Shown: positions 1 to 9,945 of the stretch, one piece after another
Layout of the letters: each line of letters opens with the position of its first letter
How positions within the stretch are numbered: position 1 is the first letter of the stretch
Assembly (NCBI GenBank): GCA_011799875.1
Contig: JAAAXO010000148.1
Coordinates: 51,351 to 115,350, forward strand
Direction: 5' to 3'
Source of the DNA: Thinopyrum elongatum
Lineage: Eukaryota > Streptophyta > Magnoliopsida > Poales > Poaceae
DNA length: 64,000 nt
Notes under the pieces: model-generated
What the model was told of the DNA's origin: nothing
The model's input: only the letters and a program-made list of their open reading frames with translations
Database searches by the model: none
Translations under genes and position numbers: made by a program

Positions 1-397
1 ATAAAACACCTCCTAATCCAATTCCACTAGCATCACATTCAAGCTCAAAAGTCTTATTAAAATCAGGAAGTTGGAGCAAAGGAGCATGTGTCAACTTATC
101 TTTCAATACCGTGAAGGCTTCTTCCTGTGAGGTACCCCAAACAAAAGGCACATCCTTCTTTGTAAGCTCATTGAGAGGTGCAGCAATGGTGCTGAAATCT
201 CTCACAAAACGCCTATAGAAACCAGCGAGCCCAAGAAAACTCCTCACTTGAGTGACTGTTTTGGGCTGTGGCCAACTCTCAATAGCTTCAATCTTGGCTT
301 TATCAACTTCAATTCCCTGTGGAGTAACAACATAGCCAAGAAAAGATACTCGGTCGGTGCAAAAGGTGCACTTCCCAAGGTTACCAAACAAACGTGC
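1..397 (-). pseudogene. CRM-clade gypsy pol fragment (RT end to RNase H start), inverted
   Basis: Read on the minus strand, this encodes the end of reverse transcriptase and the start of RNase H of the same element that is more complete at 34929-39470 (for example [18 protein letters not shown], and an RNase H start with [11 protein letters not shown]). It is cut by the window edge on one side and breaks at 391-397 on the other, where it meets a plus-strand integrase fragment of the same family. The shared bases AACGTGC at the break leave the exact position ambiguous by 7 bp. It is a pol remnant, not a working gene. Confidence 0.9.
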
Positions 398-1055
398 TGA
401 ATTGATCTTAAAAATGCATGAGTTAACTAAGGAGAACATTGAGCGTATGAATGCTAAATATAAACTTGCTGGAGATAAGGGTAGAAAACATGTTGTGTTT
501 GCACCTGGAGATCTTGTTTGGTTACATTTGCGTAAGGATAGATTTCCTGATTTGCGCAAATCAAAGCTAATGCCACGTGCTGATGGTCCTTTTAAGGTGT
601 TAGAGAAAATAAATGATAATGCATATAAACTTGAGCTGCCTGCAGATTTTGGGGTTAGTCCCACTTTTAACATTGCAGATCTGAAGCCTTATTTGGGTGA
701 GGAAGATGAGCTTCCGTCGAGGACGACTTCATTTCAAGAAGGGGAGGATGATGAGGACATCAATACCATTGTTACACCCATAGCCCCTGCTTCTATACAT
801 ACTGGACCAATTACTAGAGCTCGCGCACGTCAATTAAAATATCAAGTACTTTCGTTTCTTGGTAATGATTCTAAAGTTCATGAGAATATGATGCTGCCTA
901 AATTGGATACATTTGTTTTGCTTACAAATGAAGGGCCTAGCTTGGACAAGAAAGAGGAACCTTGGAGCAAGTTCAAGCATGGAGATGATGGCATGCACAA
1001 GGGGAACAAGAACGGAGTTACAAGTGATGATTTCAGGACTTTGAAGCCACCATAA
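391..1055 (+). pseudogene. CRM-clade integrase C-terminus running into LTR-encoded CR tail
   Basis: The plus-strand frame begins within the integrase C-terminal region ([20 protein letters not shown]) and continues through [16 protein letters not shown], a typical gypsy integrase C-terminal motif, and [17 protein letters not shown]. It then crosses the polypurine tract and goes 307 bp into the LTR, ending at TAA 1053-1055. The LTR-encoded part contains [20 protein letters not shown], matching the CR-type C-terminus known in CRM-clade elements. The N-terminal zinc domain and catalytic core are missing because of the inversion junction at 391-397. Any methionine upstream of 391 lies in inverted sequence and is not a real start. 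Confidence 0.9.
736..748 (+). other. Polypurine tract (PPT) of CRM element
   Basis: The purine run AAGAAGGGGAGGA lies directly before the LTR start TGATGAGG. It is the expected plus-strand primer for reverse transcription, and it is also inside the pol reading frame. The same tract precedes the LTRs at 19919 and 22756 (minus strand) and 43158. Confidence 0.85.
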
Positions 1056-1670
1056 TGAGTGCAGGAAGCCTTGGACGAAATATACAAGATGTCACTTCAT
1101 AAATTTCGTCCAGAGGCTATTATAGGTGCTGCGTCACCTTATTATTGGGCCAGGCCCATGTAATTTCGAAATACTTGAGTATAGGCTGTTTTTAGAGTCC
1201 GTATGTGTGGGGAAACAAGAGATAGGGTTGGTTTCGGACCCCTCCTTCAAGGGCCACAAAATCCCCTCCTCTTCCTCCATATATACAGCCCTTAGGGCAC
1301 CGTTTAGACTTTGGGTTTTGTTTAGATTAAAAGTTCGCCATAGCTGCAACTTCGCGTACTTCGTTTGTGTTCAACGACCAGACCAAGACGTCATAGAACC
1401 CCACCTTGATCAATAAAGCTTTCATCTTATATTCGCAATATCCAGATTGCAAATCTTAGTTTCTTGCTGGTTCTTCGTTTGCTTGCAGGAGATAGACCCT
1501 CGTGGTCAGGTTTATTGTGCTCCGGCGTGGTCAATAACCTCTCGGAGTTGGTTTAGCGATTGCTAAGGCGCGACGTCCTCGCACGTTCGTAGTCGGATCG
1601 TCAAAGTCTACTCCACCAAAAACGATAGCTATCATCTCATCGAAAGATCGGGACACCCTCGCCTCTATCA
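749..1670 (+). mobile_element. CRM-clade LTR, 922 bp, complete
   Basis: It starts TGATGAGGACATC and ends CTCGCCTCTATCA, with TG...CA ends and the same 922-bp length as five other plus-strand copies and two minus-strand copies in the window. The first 307 bp continue the pol frame. A TATA-like CATATATACAG and an AATAAAG poly(A) signal lie in the middle part, consistent with a U3-R-U5 layout. No primer-binding site follows; the 3' end is instead joined to a truncated piece of another LTR. Confidence 0.95.
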
Positions 1671-1935
1671 TTGATCAATAAAGCTTTCATCTTATATTCG
1701 CAATATCCAGATTGCAAATCTTAGTTTCTTGCTTGTTCTTCGTTTGCTTGCAGGAGATAGACCCTCGTGGTCAGGTTGATTGTGCTCCGGCGTGGTCAAT
1801 AACCTCTCGGAGTTGGTTTAGCAATTGCTAAGGCACGACGTCCTCGCACGTTCGTAGTCGGATCGTCAAAGTCTACTCCACCAATTACGATAGCTATCAT
1901 CTCATCGAAAGAGCGGGACACCCTCGCCTCTATCA
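1671..1935 (+). repeat. Truncated CRM LTR 3' tail, first stutter copy
   Basis: Directly after the CA end of the preceding LTR, the sequence restarts inside the LTR at TTGATCAATAAAGC and runs again to CTCTATCA. It lacks roughly the first 657 bp of the LTR. No 5-bp target duplication separates it from the previous copy, so it does not look like a separate insertion. Confidence 0.9.
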
Positions 1936-2113
1936 TAGACCCTCGTGGTCAGGTTGATTGTGCTCCGGTGTGGTCAATAACCCCTCAGAGTTGGTTTAGC
2001 GATTGCTAAGGCGCGACGTCCTCGCACGTTCGTAGTCGGATCGTCAAAGTCTACTCCACCTAAAACGATAGCTATCATCTCATCGAAAGATCGGGACACC
2101 CTCGCCTCTATCA
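1936..2113 (+). repeat. Truncated CRM LTR 3' tail, second stutter copy
   Basis: A third LTR 3' end begins at TAGACCCTCGTGG, immediately after the CA of the second, and ends CTCTATCA at 2113. It is shorter than the previous copy and carries a few private substitutions. After it, minus-strand copia sequence begins, so 2113/2114 is the right border of the CRM cluster. Confidence 0.9.
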
Positions 2114-3108
2114 ATTTCCCACGCGCATCGTCACCTCGTCCTTAGCCAATCTTCGTTTAATCCGTTGCTCCTGTTTCGAGTTGCAAATATGAGCAACAGA
2201 ACCAGTATCAAATACCCAGGTGCTACTACGAGCATTAGTAAGGTACACATCAATAACATGTATATCAAATATACCTTTCACTTTGCCATCCTTCTTATCC
2301 GCCAAATACTTGGGGCAGTTCCGCTTCCAGTGACCAGTCCCTTTGCAGTAGAAGCACTCAGTTTCAGGCTTAGGTCTAGACTTGGGCTTCTTCCCGGGAG
2401 TAGCAACTTGCTTGTTATTCTTCTTGAAGTTCCCCTTCTTCCCTTTGCTCTTTTTCTTGAAACTAGTGGTCTTGTTAACCATCAACACTTGATGCTCCTT
2501 TTTGATTTCTACATCCGCAGCCTTTAGCATCGCGAAGAGCTCGGGAATTGTCTTTTCCATCCCTTGCATATTATAGTTCATCACGAAGCCTTTATAGCTT
2601 GGTGGCAGTGATTGAAGAACTCTGTCAATGACACTATCATCAGGAAGATTAACTCCCAACTGAGTCAAGTGGTTATGGTACCCAGACATTCTGAGTATAT
2701 GTTCACTGACAGAACTATTCTCCTCCATCTTGCAGCTATAGAACTTGTTGGAGACTTCATATCTCTCAACTCGGGCATTGCTTGAAATATTAACTTCAAC
2801 TCTTGGAACATCTCATATGCTCCATGACGTTCAAAACGTCTTTGAAGTCCCGATTCTAAGCCGTAAAGCATGGCACACTGAACTATCGAGTAGTCATCAG
2901 ATCGAGCTTGCCAGACGTTCATAACATCAGCATCTGCTCCTGCAGCAGGCCTTTCACCTAGCGCTGCATCAAGGACATAATTCTTCTGTGCAGCAATGAG
3001 GATAATCCTCAAGTTACGGACCCAGTCCATGTAGTTGCTACCATCATCTTTCAACTTAGCTTTCTCTAGGAACGCATTAAAATTCAAGGGAACGGTAGCA
3101 CGGGCCAT
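2114..3108 (-). pseudogene. Ty1/copia (Angela/BARE-like) gag and start of protease
   Basis: The minus strand starts MARATVPLNFNAFLEKAKL at 3108 and encodes a copia-type capsid domain. The frame shifts near 2700-2760 and continues with a zinc knuckle, CFYCKGTGHWKRNC (CX2CX4HX4C), then a protease motif WVFDTGSVAHIC. It is cut at 2113 by the CRM cluster, so the rest of pol is absent on this side. The leader, primer-binding site and LTR lie upstream (higher coordinates), which is the normal 5' order for this strand. The frameshift and truncation make it non-functional. Assignment to the Angela/WIS/BARE group rests on the gag start and the LTR ends. Confidence 0.85.
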
Positions 3109-4320
3109 TGATCTACAACAACATAGATATGCAAAAACTATCAGGTACTAAGTTCATGATAAATTAAGTTCAATTAATCATCTTACTTAAGAACTCCCAC
3201 TTAGATAGACATCCCTCTAGTCATCTAAATGATCACGTGATCCATATCAACTAAACCATGTCCGATCATCACGTGAGATGGAGTAGTTTTCAATGGTGAA
3301 CATCTCTATGTTGATCATATCTACTATATGATTCACGCTCGACCTTTCGGTCTCAGTGTTCCGAGGCCATATCTGCATATGCTAGGCTCGTCAAGTTTAA
3401 CCCGAGTATTCTGCACGTGCAAAACTGGCTTGCACCTGTTGTATGTGAACGTAGAGCTTATCACACCCGATCATCACGTGGTGTCTCGGCACGACGAACT
3501 GTCGCAACGGTGCATACTCAGGGAGAACACTTATACCTTGAAATTTAGTGAGGGATCATCTTATAATGCTACCACCGTACTAAGCAAAATAAGATGCATA
3601 AAAGATAAACATCACATGCAATCAAAATATGTGACATGATATGGCCATCATCATCTTGTGCCTTTGATCTCCATCTCCAAAGCACCGTCATGATCTCCAT
3701 CGTCACCGGCTTGACACCTTGATCTCCATCGTAGCGTAGTTGTCGTCTCGCCAACTATTGCTTCTACGACTATCGCTACCGCATAGTGATAAAGTAAAGC
3801 AATTACATGGCGATTGCATTTCATACAATAAAGCGACAACCATAAGGCTCCTGCCAGTTGCCGATAACTTTTACAAAACATGATCATCTCATACAATAAC
3901 GTATATCACATCATGTCTTGACCATATCACATCACAGCATGCCCTGCAAAATTAAGTTAGACGTCCTCTACTTTGTTGTTGCAAGTTTTACGTGGCTGCT
4001 ACGGGCTTCTAGTAAGAACCGTTCTTACCTACGCATCAAAACCACAATGATTTTTCGTCAAGTGTGCTGTTTTAACCTTCAACAAGGACCGACCGTAGTC
4101 AAACTCGATTCAACTAAAGTTGGAGAAACAGACACCCGCCAGCCACCTTTGTGCAAAGCACGTTGGTAGAACCAGTCTCATGAACGCAGTCATGTAATGT
4201 CGGTCCGGGCCGCTTCATCCAACAATACCGCCGAATCAAAGTAAGACGTTGGTGGTAAGCAATATGACTATTATCGCCCACAACTCTTTGTGTTCTACTC
4301 GTGCATAACATCTACGCATA
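3109..4320 (-). other. Copia 5' leader between PBS and gag
   Basis: About 1.2 kb with no convincing coding frame lies between the gag start and the primer-binding site of the same minus-strand element. A long untranslated leader is typical of BARE/Angela-type elements. ORFs read here on either strand look incidental. Confidence 0.7.
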
Positions 4321-4339
4321 GACCTGGCTCGGATACCAC
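4321..4339 (-). other. Copia primer-binding site
   Basis: On the minus strand, directly after the LTR end CCCCAACA, comes GTGGTATCCGAGCCAGGTC. TGGTATC-type sites pair with the 3' end of initiator methionine tRNA. Its position fixes this LTR as a 5' LTR for the gag at 2114-3108. Confidence 0.85.
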
Positions 4340-6077
4340 TGTTGGGGAACGTGTAATTTCAAAAAAATTCCTGCGCTCACGCAAGATCTATCTAGGAGAT
4401 GCATAGCAATGAGAGGGGAAGAGTATGTCCACGTACCCTCGTAGACCGAAAGCGGAAGCGTTAGCTTAACGCGGTTGATGTAGTCGAACGTCTTCGCGAT
4501 CCAACCGATCAAGCACCGAACGTACGGCACCTCCGAGTTCAGCACACGTTCAGCTCGATGACGTCCCTCGAGCTCTTGATCCAGTTGAGGATGAGGGAGA
4601 GTTCCGTCAGCACGACGGTGTGGCGACGGTGATGATGAAGTTACCGGCGCAGGGCTTCACCTAAGCACTACGACGATATGACCGAGGTGTGTAACTGTGG
4701 AGGGGGGCACCGCACACGGCTAAGACAAATCTTGGTGTGCCTTTGGGGTGCCCCCCTCCCCCGTATATAAAGGAGGGAGGGAGAGAGGCCGGCCCTCCTA
4801 GGGGCGCGCCAAGTGTATGGAGTCCTACTCGGACTTCCAAGTCCTAGTAGGAATCCCTTTCCTTTTTCGGAGTAGGAGAGAAGGAAAGAGGGAAAGAGAG
4901 AGGGAGTAGGAAAGAGCAAGGGGGGCGCCGCCCCCTTCCCCTAGTCCAATTCAAACCCATGGGGGGGCGCGCGCCACCTCCCCTTTGGCCTGCCTCCACT
5001 TTTCCCGTATGGCCCAATAAGGCCCATTACTTCTCCCGGTGAATTCCCGTAACTCCCCGGTACTCCGAAAAATATCCGAATGACTCGGAACCTTTCCGAT
5101 GTCCGAATATAGCCTTCCAATATATGAATCTTTACCTCTTGACCATTTCGAGACTCCTCGTCATGTCCGTGATCTCATCCGGGACTCCGAACAAACTTCG
5201 ATCATCAAATCACATAACCCATAATACAAATCGTCATCGAACGTTAAGCGTGCGGACCCTACGGGTTCGAGAACTATGTAGACATGACCGAGACACATCT
5301 CCGGTCAATAACCAATAGTGGAACCTCGATGCTCATATTGGCTCCTACATATTCTACGAAGATCTTTATCGGTCAAACCGCATAACAACATACGTTATTC
5401 CCTTTGTCATCGGTATGTTACTTGCCCGAGATTCGATCGTCGGTATCATCATACCTAGTTCAATCTCGTTACCTGCAAGTCTCTTTACTCGTTCCGTAAT
5501 GCATCATCCTGCAACTAACTCATTAGTCACATTGCTTGCAAGGCTTCATATGATGTGCATTACCGAGAGGGCCCAGAGATACCTCTCCGATACTTTGAGT
5601 GACAAATCCTAATCTCGATTTATAACAAACACCTTCGGAGACACCTGTAGAGCATCTTTATAATCACCCAGTTACGTTGTGACATTTGATAGCACACAAG
5701 GTGTTCCTCTGGTATTCGGGAGTTGCATAATCGCATAGTCAGAGGAATATGTATAAGTCATGAAGAAAGCAATAGCAATAAAACTTAACGATCATTATGC
5801 TAAGCTAACGGATGGGTCTTGTCCATCACATCATTCTCTAATGATGTGATCCTGTTCATCAAATGACAACACATGTCTATGGTCAGGAAACATAACCATC
5901 TTTGATAAATAAGCTAGTCAAGTAGAGGCATACTAGGGACACTCTGTTTGTCTATGTATTCACACATGTACTAAGTTTCCGGTTAATACAATTCTAGCAT
6001 GAATAATAAACATTTATCATGATATAAGGAAATATAAATAACAACTTTATTATTGCCTCTAGGGCATATTTCCTTCA
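4340..6077 (-). mobile_element. Angela/BARE/WIS-type copia LTR, 1738 bp
   Basis: On the minus strand the LTR starts TGAAGGAAATATGCCC and ends GTTCCCCAACA. The start GGAAATATGCCCTAGAGGCA, the CCCCAACA end and the length are characteristic of Triticeae Angela/BARE/WIS elements. A TATA-like run (GTATATAAAGG on the plus strand near 4764) sits in the promoter part in a C/G-rich setting. It has a PPT on one side and a PBS on the other, so it simultaneously closes one internal region and opens another. Confidence 0.9.
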
Positions 6078-6088
6078 GTCTCCCACTT
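6078..6088 (-). other. Copia polypurine tract
   Basis: On the minus strand AAGTGGGAGAC directly precedes the LTR start TGAAGG. This marks the LTR at 4340-6077 as a 3' LTR for the pol fragment at 6111-8035. Confidence 0.8.
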
Positions 6089-6110
6089 GCACTAGAGTCA
6101 ATAATCTAGA

Positions 6111-8035
6111 TTACACAGTAATGATTCTAACACCCTTGGAGTCTTGGTGCTGATCATGTTTTGCTCGTGGAAGAGGCTTAGTTAACGGGTCTGCAACATT
6201 CAGATCCGTATGTATTTTGCAAATCTCTATGTCTCCCTCCTTGACTTGATCGCGGATGGAATTGAAGCATCTCTTGATGTGTTTGGTTCTTTTGTGAAAT
6301 CTGGATTCCTTCGCCAAGGCAATTGCTCCAGTATTGTCACAAAAGATTTTCATTGGACCCGATGCACTAGATATTACACCTAGATCGGATATGAACTCCT
6401 TCATCCAGTCTCCTTCATTTGCTGCTTCCGAAGCAGCTATGTACTCCGCTTCACACGTAGATCCCGCCACGACGCTTTGCTTGGAACTGCACCAACTGAC
6501 AGCTCCACCATTCAATATAAATACGTATCCGGTTTGTGACTTAGAGTCATCCAGATCAGTGTCAAAGCTTGCATCGACGTAACCACTTACGACAAGCTCT
6601 TTGTCACCTCCATAAATGAGAAACATATCCTTAGTCCTTTTCAGGTATTTCAGGATGTTCTTGACCGCTGTCCAGTGATCCACTCCTGGATTACTTTGGT
6701 ATCTCCCTGCTAAACTTATAGCAAGGCACACATCAGGTCTGGTACACAGCATTGCATACATGATAGAACCTATGGCTGAGGCATAGGGAATGACTTTCAT
6801 TTTCTCTCTATCTTCTGCAGTGGTCGGGCATTGAGTCTTACTCAACTTCACACCTTGCAACATAGGCAAGAACCCTTTCTTTGACTGATCCATTTTGAAC
6901 TTCTTCAAAACTTTATCAAGGTATGTGCTTTGTGAAAGTCCTATTAAGCGTCTTGATCTATCCCTATAGATCTTGATGCCCAATATATAAGCAGCTTCAC
7001 CGAGGTCTTTCATTGAAAAGTTCTTATTCAAGTATCCTTTTATGCTATCCAGAAATTCTATATCATTTCCAATCAACAATATGTCATCCACATATAATAT
7101 CAGAAATGCTACAGAGCTCCCACTCACTTTCTTGTAAATACAGGCTTCTCCAAAAGTCTGTATAAAACCATATGCTTTGATCACTTCATCAAAGCATATA
7201 TTCCAACTCCGAGATGCTTGCACCAATCAATAAATGGATCGCTGGAGCTTGCACACTTTGTTAGCACCTTTAGGATCGACAAAACCTTCTGGTTGCATCA
7301 TATACAACTCTTCTTTAAGAAATCCATTAAGGAATGCAGTTTTGACATCCATTTGCCAAATTTCATAATCATAAAATGCGGCAATTGCTAACATGATTCG
7401 GACAGACTTAAGCATCGCTACGGGTGAGAAGGTCTCATCGTAGTTAACTCCTTGAACTTGTCGAAAACCTTTCGCAACAAGTCGAGCTTTGTAGACAGTA
7501 ACATTACCGTCAGCGTCAGTCTTCTTCTTGAAGATCCATTTATTCTCTATGGCTTGCCGATCATCGGGCAAGTCAACCAAAGTGCACACTTTGTTCTCAT
7601 TCATGGATCCCATCTCAGATTTCATGGCCTCAAGCCATTTCGCGGAATCTGGGCTCATCATCGCTTCCTCATAGTTCGTAGGTTCATCATGGTCTAGTAA
7701 CATGACTTCCAGAACAGGATTACCGTACCACTCTGGTGCGGAACGTACTCTGGTTGACCTACGAGGTTCGGTAGTGACTTGATCCGAAGTTTCATGATCA
7801 TCATCATTAACTTCCTCACTGATTGGTGTAGGCATCACTGGAACTGATTTCTGTGATGAACTACTTTCCAATTCGGGAGAAGGTACAATTACCTCATCAA
7901 GTTCTACTTTCCTCCCACTCACTTCTTTCGAGAGAAACTCCTTCTCTAGAAAGGATCCATTCTTAGCAACGAATATCTTGCCTTCGGATCTGTGATAGAA
8001 GGTGTACCCAACAGTCTCCTTTGGGGATTTCCCTC
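6111..8035 (-). pseudogene. Ty1/copia pol: integrase end, reverse transcriptase, RNase H
   Basis: The minus-strand frame begins in the end of integrase (IFVAKNGSFLEKEFLSKE, upstream of 7922) and continues through the RT motifs TAFLNGFLKEELYM and LYVDDILLIGND, the catalytic YVDD box. RNase H follows with SKQSVVAGSTCEAEYIAASE, and the frame ends shortly after ADPLTKPL, the usual copia pol terminus. A TGA at 7227-7229 interrupts the conserved RT motif where a glycine codon is expected (SIY-stop-LVQASRSWN), splitting the frame. The N-terminal gag-protease and most of integrase are absent; sequence identity to the family stops near 8035. Non-functional. Confidence 0.88.
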
Positions 8036-8671
8036 CAATTCATGAAAGATCTCCACTTAGGGTTCCACCCTACAACACTTACCCTCCTCATGAGATAAAG
8101 GAAAGGGGGGCGCCACCTCCCCCTGCCTTCCTCCCGCACTCAAATAAGGAAGGGGGGCGCGGCTTGGGGAAGACCCCAAGTAGGATTTGGCCCTACTTGG
8201 GGTGCCTCCTGGCTGCTCCCCTCTCCCCCCAACCTATATATATGTGGGAAGGGGGCGCCACACATAACCACGACAATCTCTTAGCCGTGTGCGGCGCCCC
8301 CCTCCACAGTTTTGTCCCTCGGTCATATTTTTGTAGTGCTTAGGCGAAGCCCTGCGGAGATAGCATCACCACCACCATCACCATGCCATCGTGCTACCGG
8401 AACTCATCCACTACTTCGCCATCTTGCTGGATCAAGAAGGTGAGGACGTCACCGAGCTGAACGTGTGCTGAACGCGATGGTGCCGTACGTTCGGTACTCA
8501 ATCGGTTGGATCGCGAAGAAGTTCGACTACATCAACCGCGTTACTAAACGCTTCCGCTTACGGTCTATGAGGGTACGTAGACACACTCTCCCCTCGTTGC
8601 TATGCATCTGCATGGATAGATCTTGCGTGTGCTTAGAATTTTTTTTGTTTTCCATGCAACGTTTCCCAACA
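8036..8671 (+). mobile_element. 5'-truncated copia LTR fragment, opposite orientation
   Basis: The stretch contains the 3' half of an Angela/WIS-type LTR read on the plus strand: a TATA-like CCTATATATATG near 8232, the region around the transcription start, and the end GTTTCCCAACA at 8671. It sits head-to-head with the minus-strand pol, and the left border is only approximate (8035-8090). No primer-binding site follows 8671. It therefore comes from a second element or an inversion product. Confidence 0.7.
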
Positions 8672-9293
8672 AGATCCACTTGTCAAACACCAAATTCGTG
8701 GATCAATTCAACCAAATCTCACAAGAACCAACAAATTGCAAGAAAAATTTTGGGGCTATTTTTGGTGGGGATTTTCGGATTAGGACAAAAAACAACAAAA
8801 TCAAGCTAGCAAATGGGGGGTAGGGACTCCAAGATGCGAATCAACCTTGCTCATGATACCAAGATGTTGTAGGGTGAAACCCTAAGATGGATCTTTTCAC
8901 ACTTGGAGGGGAAAAGGGATGAACACCAAGAACACAAAGAAGAATTCACTCCAACAAAAACCCAATCACACATCCACTAGAATAGCAAACACATAGATCC
9001 ACAAGATTACAAGCACAATCAAAGGAAACAAGCACTAGGTAAAGTTCTTACCACTCCTAAGAGATGAGGTCTTGAAGATGGTAGTCTTCTCCAAGAGGAG
9101 GTCTTGAAATCCACAAGTGGATCCTCTCCTAAGAGGCCTTGATCTCCAATGGAGTGGTAGAAGGAGCAAAGCTCTCAAAATATCTCACATATGTCTTTGC
9201 TTACCCTAAACATAACCCTAGGTACGGAATATATAGGTTTGGGGCGAGGTGGATGAAGAGGAGGCCCAAAACCCGATCTCAGCTGGCCATCCT

Positions 9294-9680
9294 CTAGGGC
9301 CCGTGCGCACGGGGTAAGTTGGGCCCGTGCGCATGGGGTGCTACAGCCGTAGCTCCCTGTGTAGCCCGTGGGCACGGGGTCTCGAAGGCCTGTGCGCACG
9401 GGGTCGCCTGGGACTTCCTGTCCAGCTGCTGTTGGGTTCCTTCTTCCTTCGTGCGGACTTGGGGTGGTTTTCTTGCTCCTTGGTGATGCTCCTTAGCTGC
9501 TTGGGGGTGTTCCTCTTCGTACCTAATGATACATAGTGCATTTTGGTGAGGTAGCAACCAAGTTCCATTCGTGTCCATATGCATGTTAAGTAGGAAGGAG
9601 TTCACCTCGGTTTCCATTGCGCATGCTCGAGCTCTTGTCATAGGTCCACATGGTGCTTGATGCGTTGGTGTAGAGTCCAT
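9294..9680 (-). pseudogene. Gypsy polyprotein C-terminal tail
   Basis: The minus-strand frame has GPMTRARACAMETEVNSFLL followed by TWLLPHQNALCIIRYEEE. The pattern GP-TRARA...EVNSLL...ETWLLP...LC-IRY is the familiar C-terminus of grass gypsy polyproteins. The rest is low-complexity sequence encoded by the C/G-rich repeats at 9300-9415. There is no catalytic domain. Confidence 0.6.
9298..9415. repeat. Degenerate CCCGTGCGCACGGGG palindromic repeats
   Basis: At least four variants of the self-complementary motif CCCGTGCGCACGGGG occur within about 115 bp (near 9300, 9325, 9366 and 9390). Each could form a short hairpin. They lie in the end of the gypsy polyprotein region. Confidence 0.7.
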
Positions 9681-9747
9681 GGGGATGACGAAAGGATGCT
9701 CCGCATCAGAATGTCCATGGGGATGACCATAGGATGCTCCGCATCAG
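9675..9747. repeat. Two-copy 38-bp tandem duplication
   Basis: Units at 9675-9709 and 9713-9747 each read TCCATGGGGATGAC, four variable bases, then AGGATGCTCCGCATCAG. They mark the edge of the gypsy fragment. Confidence 0.8.
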
Positions 9748-9756
9748 TAGCTCTAC

Positions 9757-9945
9757 ATGTTCGTCAATTCATTGATTCACTCAATGCTGCAACTCGATAA
9801 TCATCACATCATAGAGCCCAGATATGATGCCGTGTTATACCACATGACCGAGGGGAGGCAATTTACGTTCATACATTGTTGGATGAAGCTCAAGGGGCAC
9901 AATGCATGGGAGGACTTGTGTCGATTCTGTCTTGAGTATCCTTGA
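9757..9945 (+). pseudogene. Possible transposon-associated Myb/trihelix-like fragment
   Basis: A short frame contains EGRQFTFIHCWMKLKGHNAWEDL. The pattern FT-HCW-LK...W resembles the plant trihelix/NAM-associated proteins that accompany PIF/Harbinger transposons. There is no start region and the frame closes soon after, so it would be a fragment. This is a weak, motif-only assignment; it could be unrelated. Confidence 0.3.

Larger units (their letters stand above)
8672..9735 (-). mobile_element. Ty3/gypsy fragment with LTR end and PBS
   Basis: On the minus strand an LTR appears to end at 8865 (...CCCTACAACA) and is followed by TCTTGGTATCATGAGCAAGG, a plausible primer-binding site. On the other side, 9294-9680 encodes the C-terminal tail of a gypsy polyprotein. 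A TATA-like CTATATATTCC occurs on the minus strand near 9230. The upstream LTR border is not clear (about 9280). No other domain is present, so this is a remnant; the family was not identified. Confidence 0.6.

Noticed and set aside
878..1087. 69-codon minus-strand ORF repeated in each LTR start
   Set aside because: Antisense shadow of the CR-tail coding segment.
1126..1416. 96-codon ORF and antisense 71-codon ORF present in every CRM LTR (also near 14580, 17824, 19252, 22089, 25464, 30499, 33268, 39541, 43535)
   Set aside because: They recur because the LTR recurs. They overlap promoter and poly(A) signals and show no domain, so they are shadows of the LTR.
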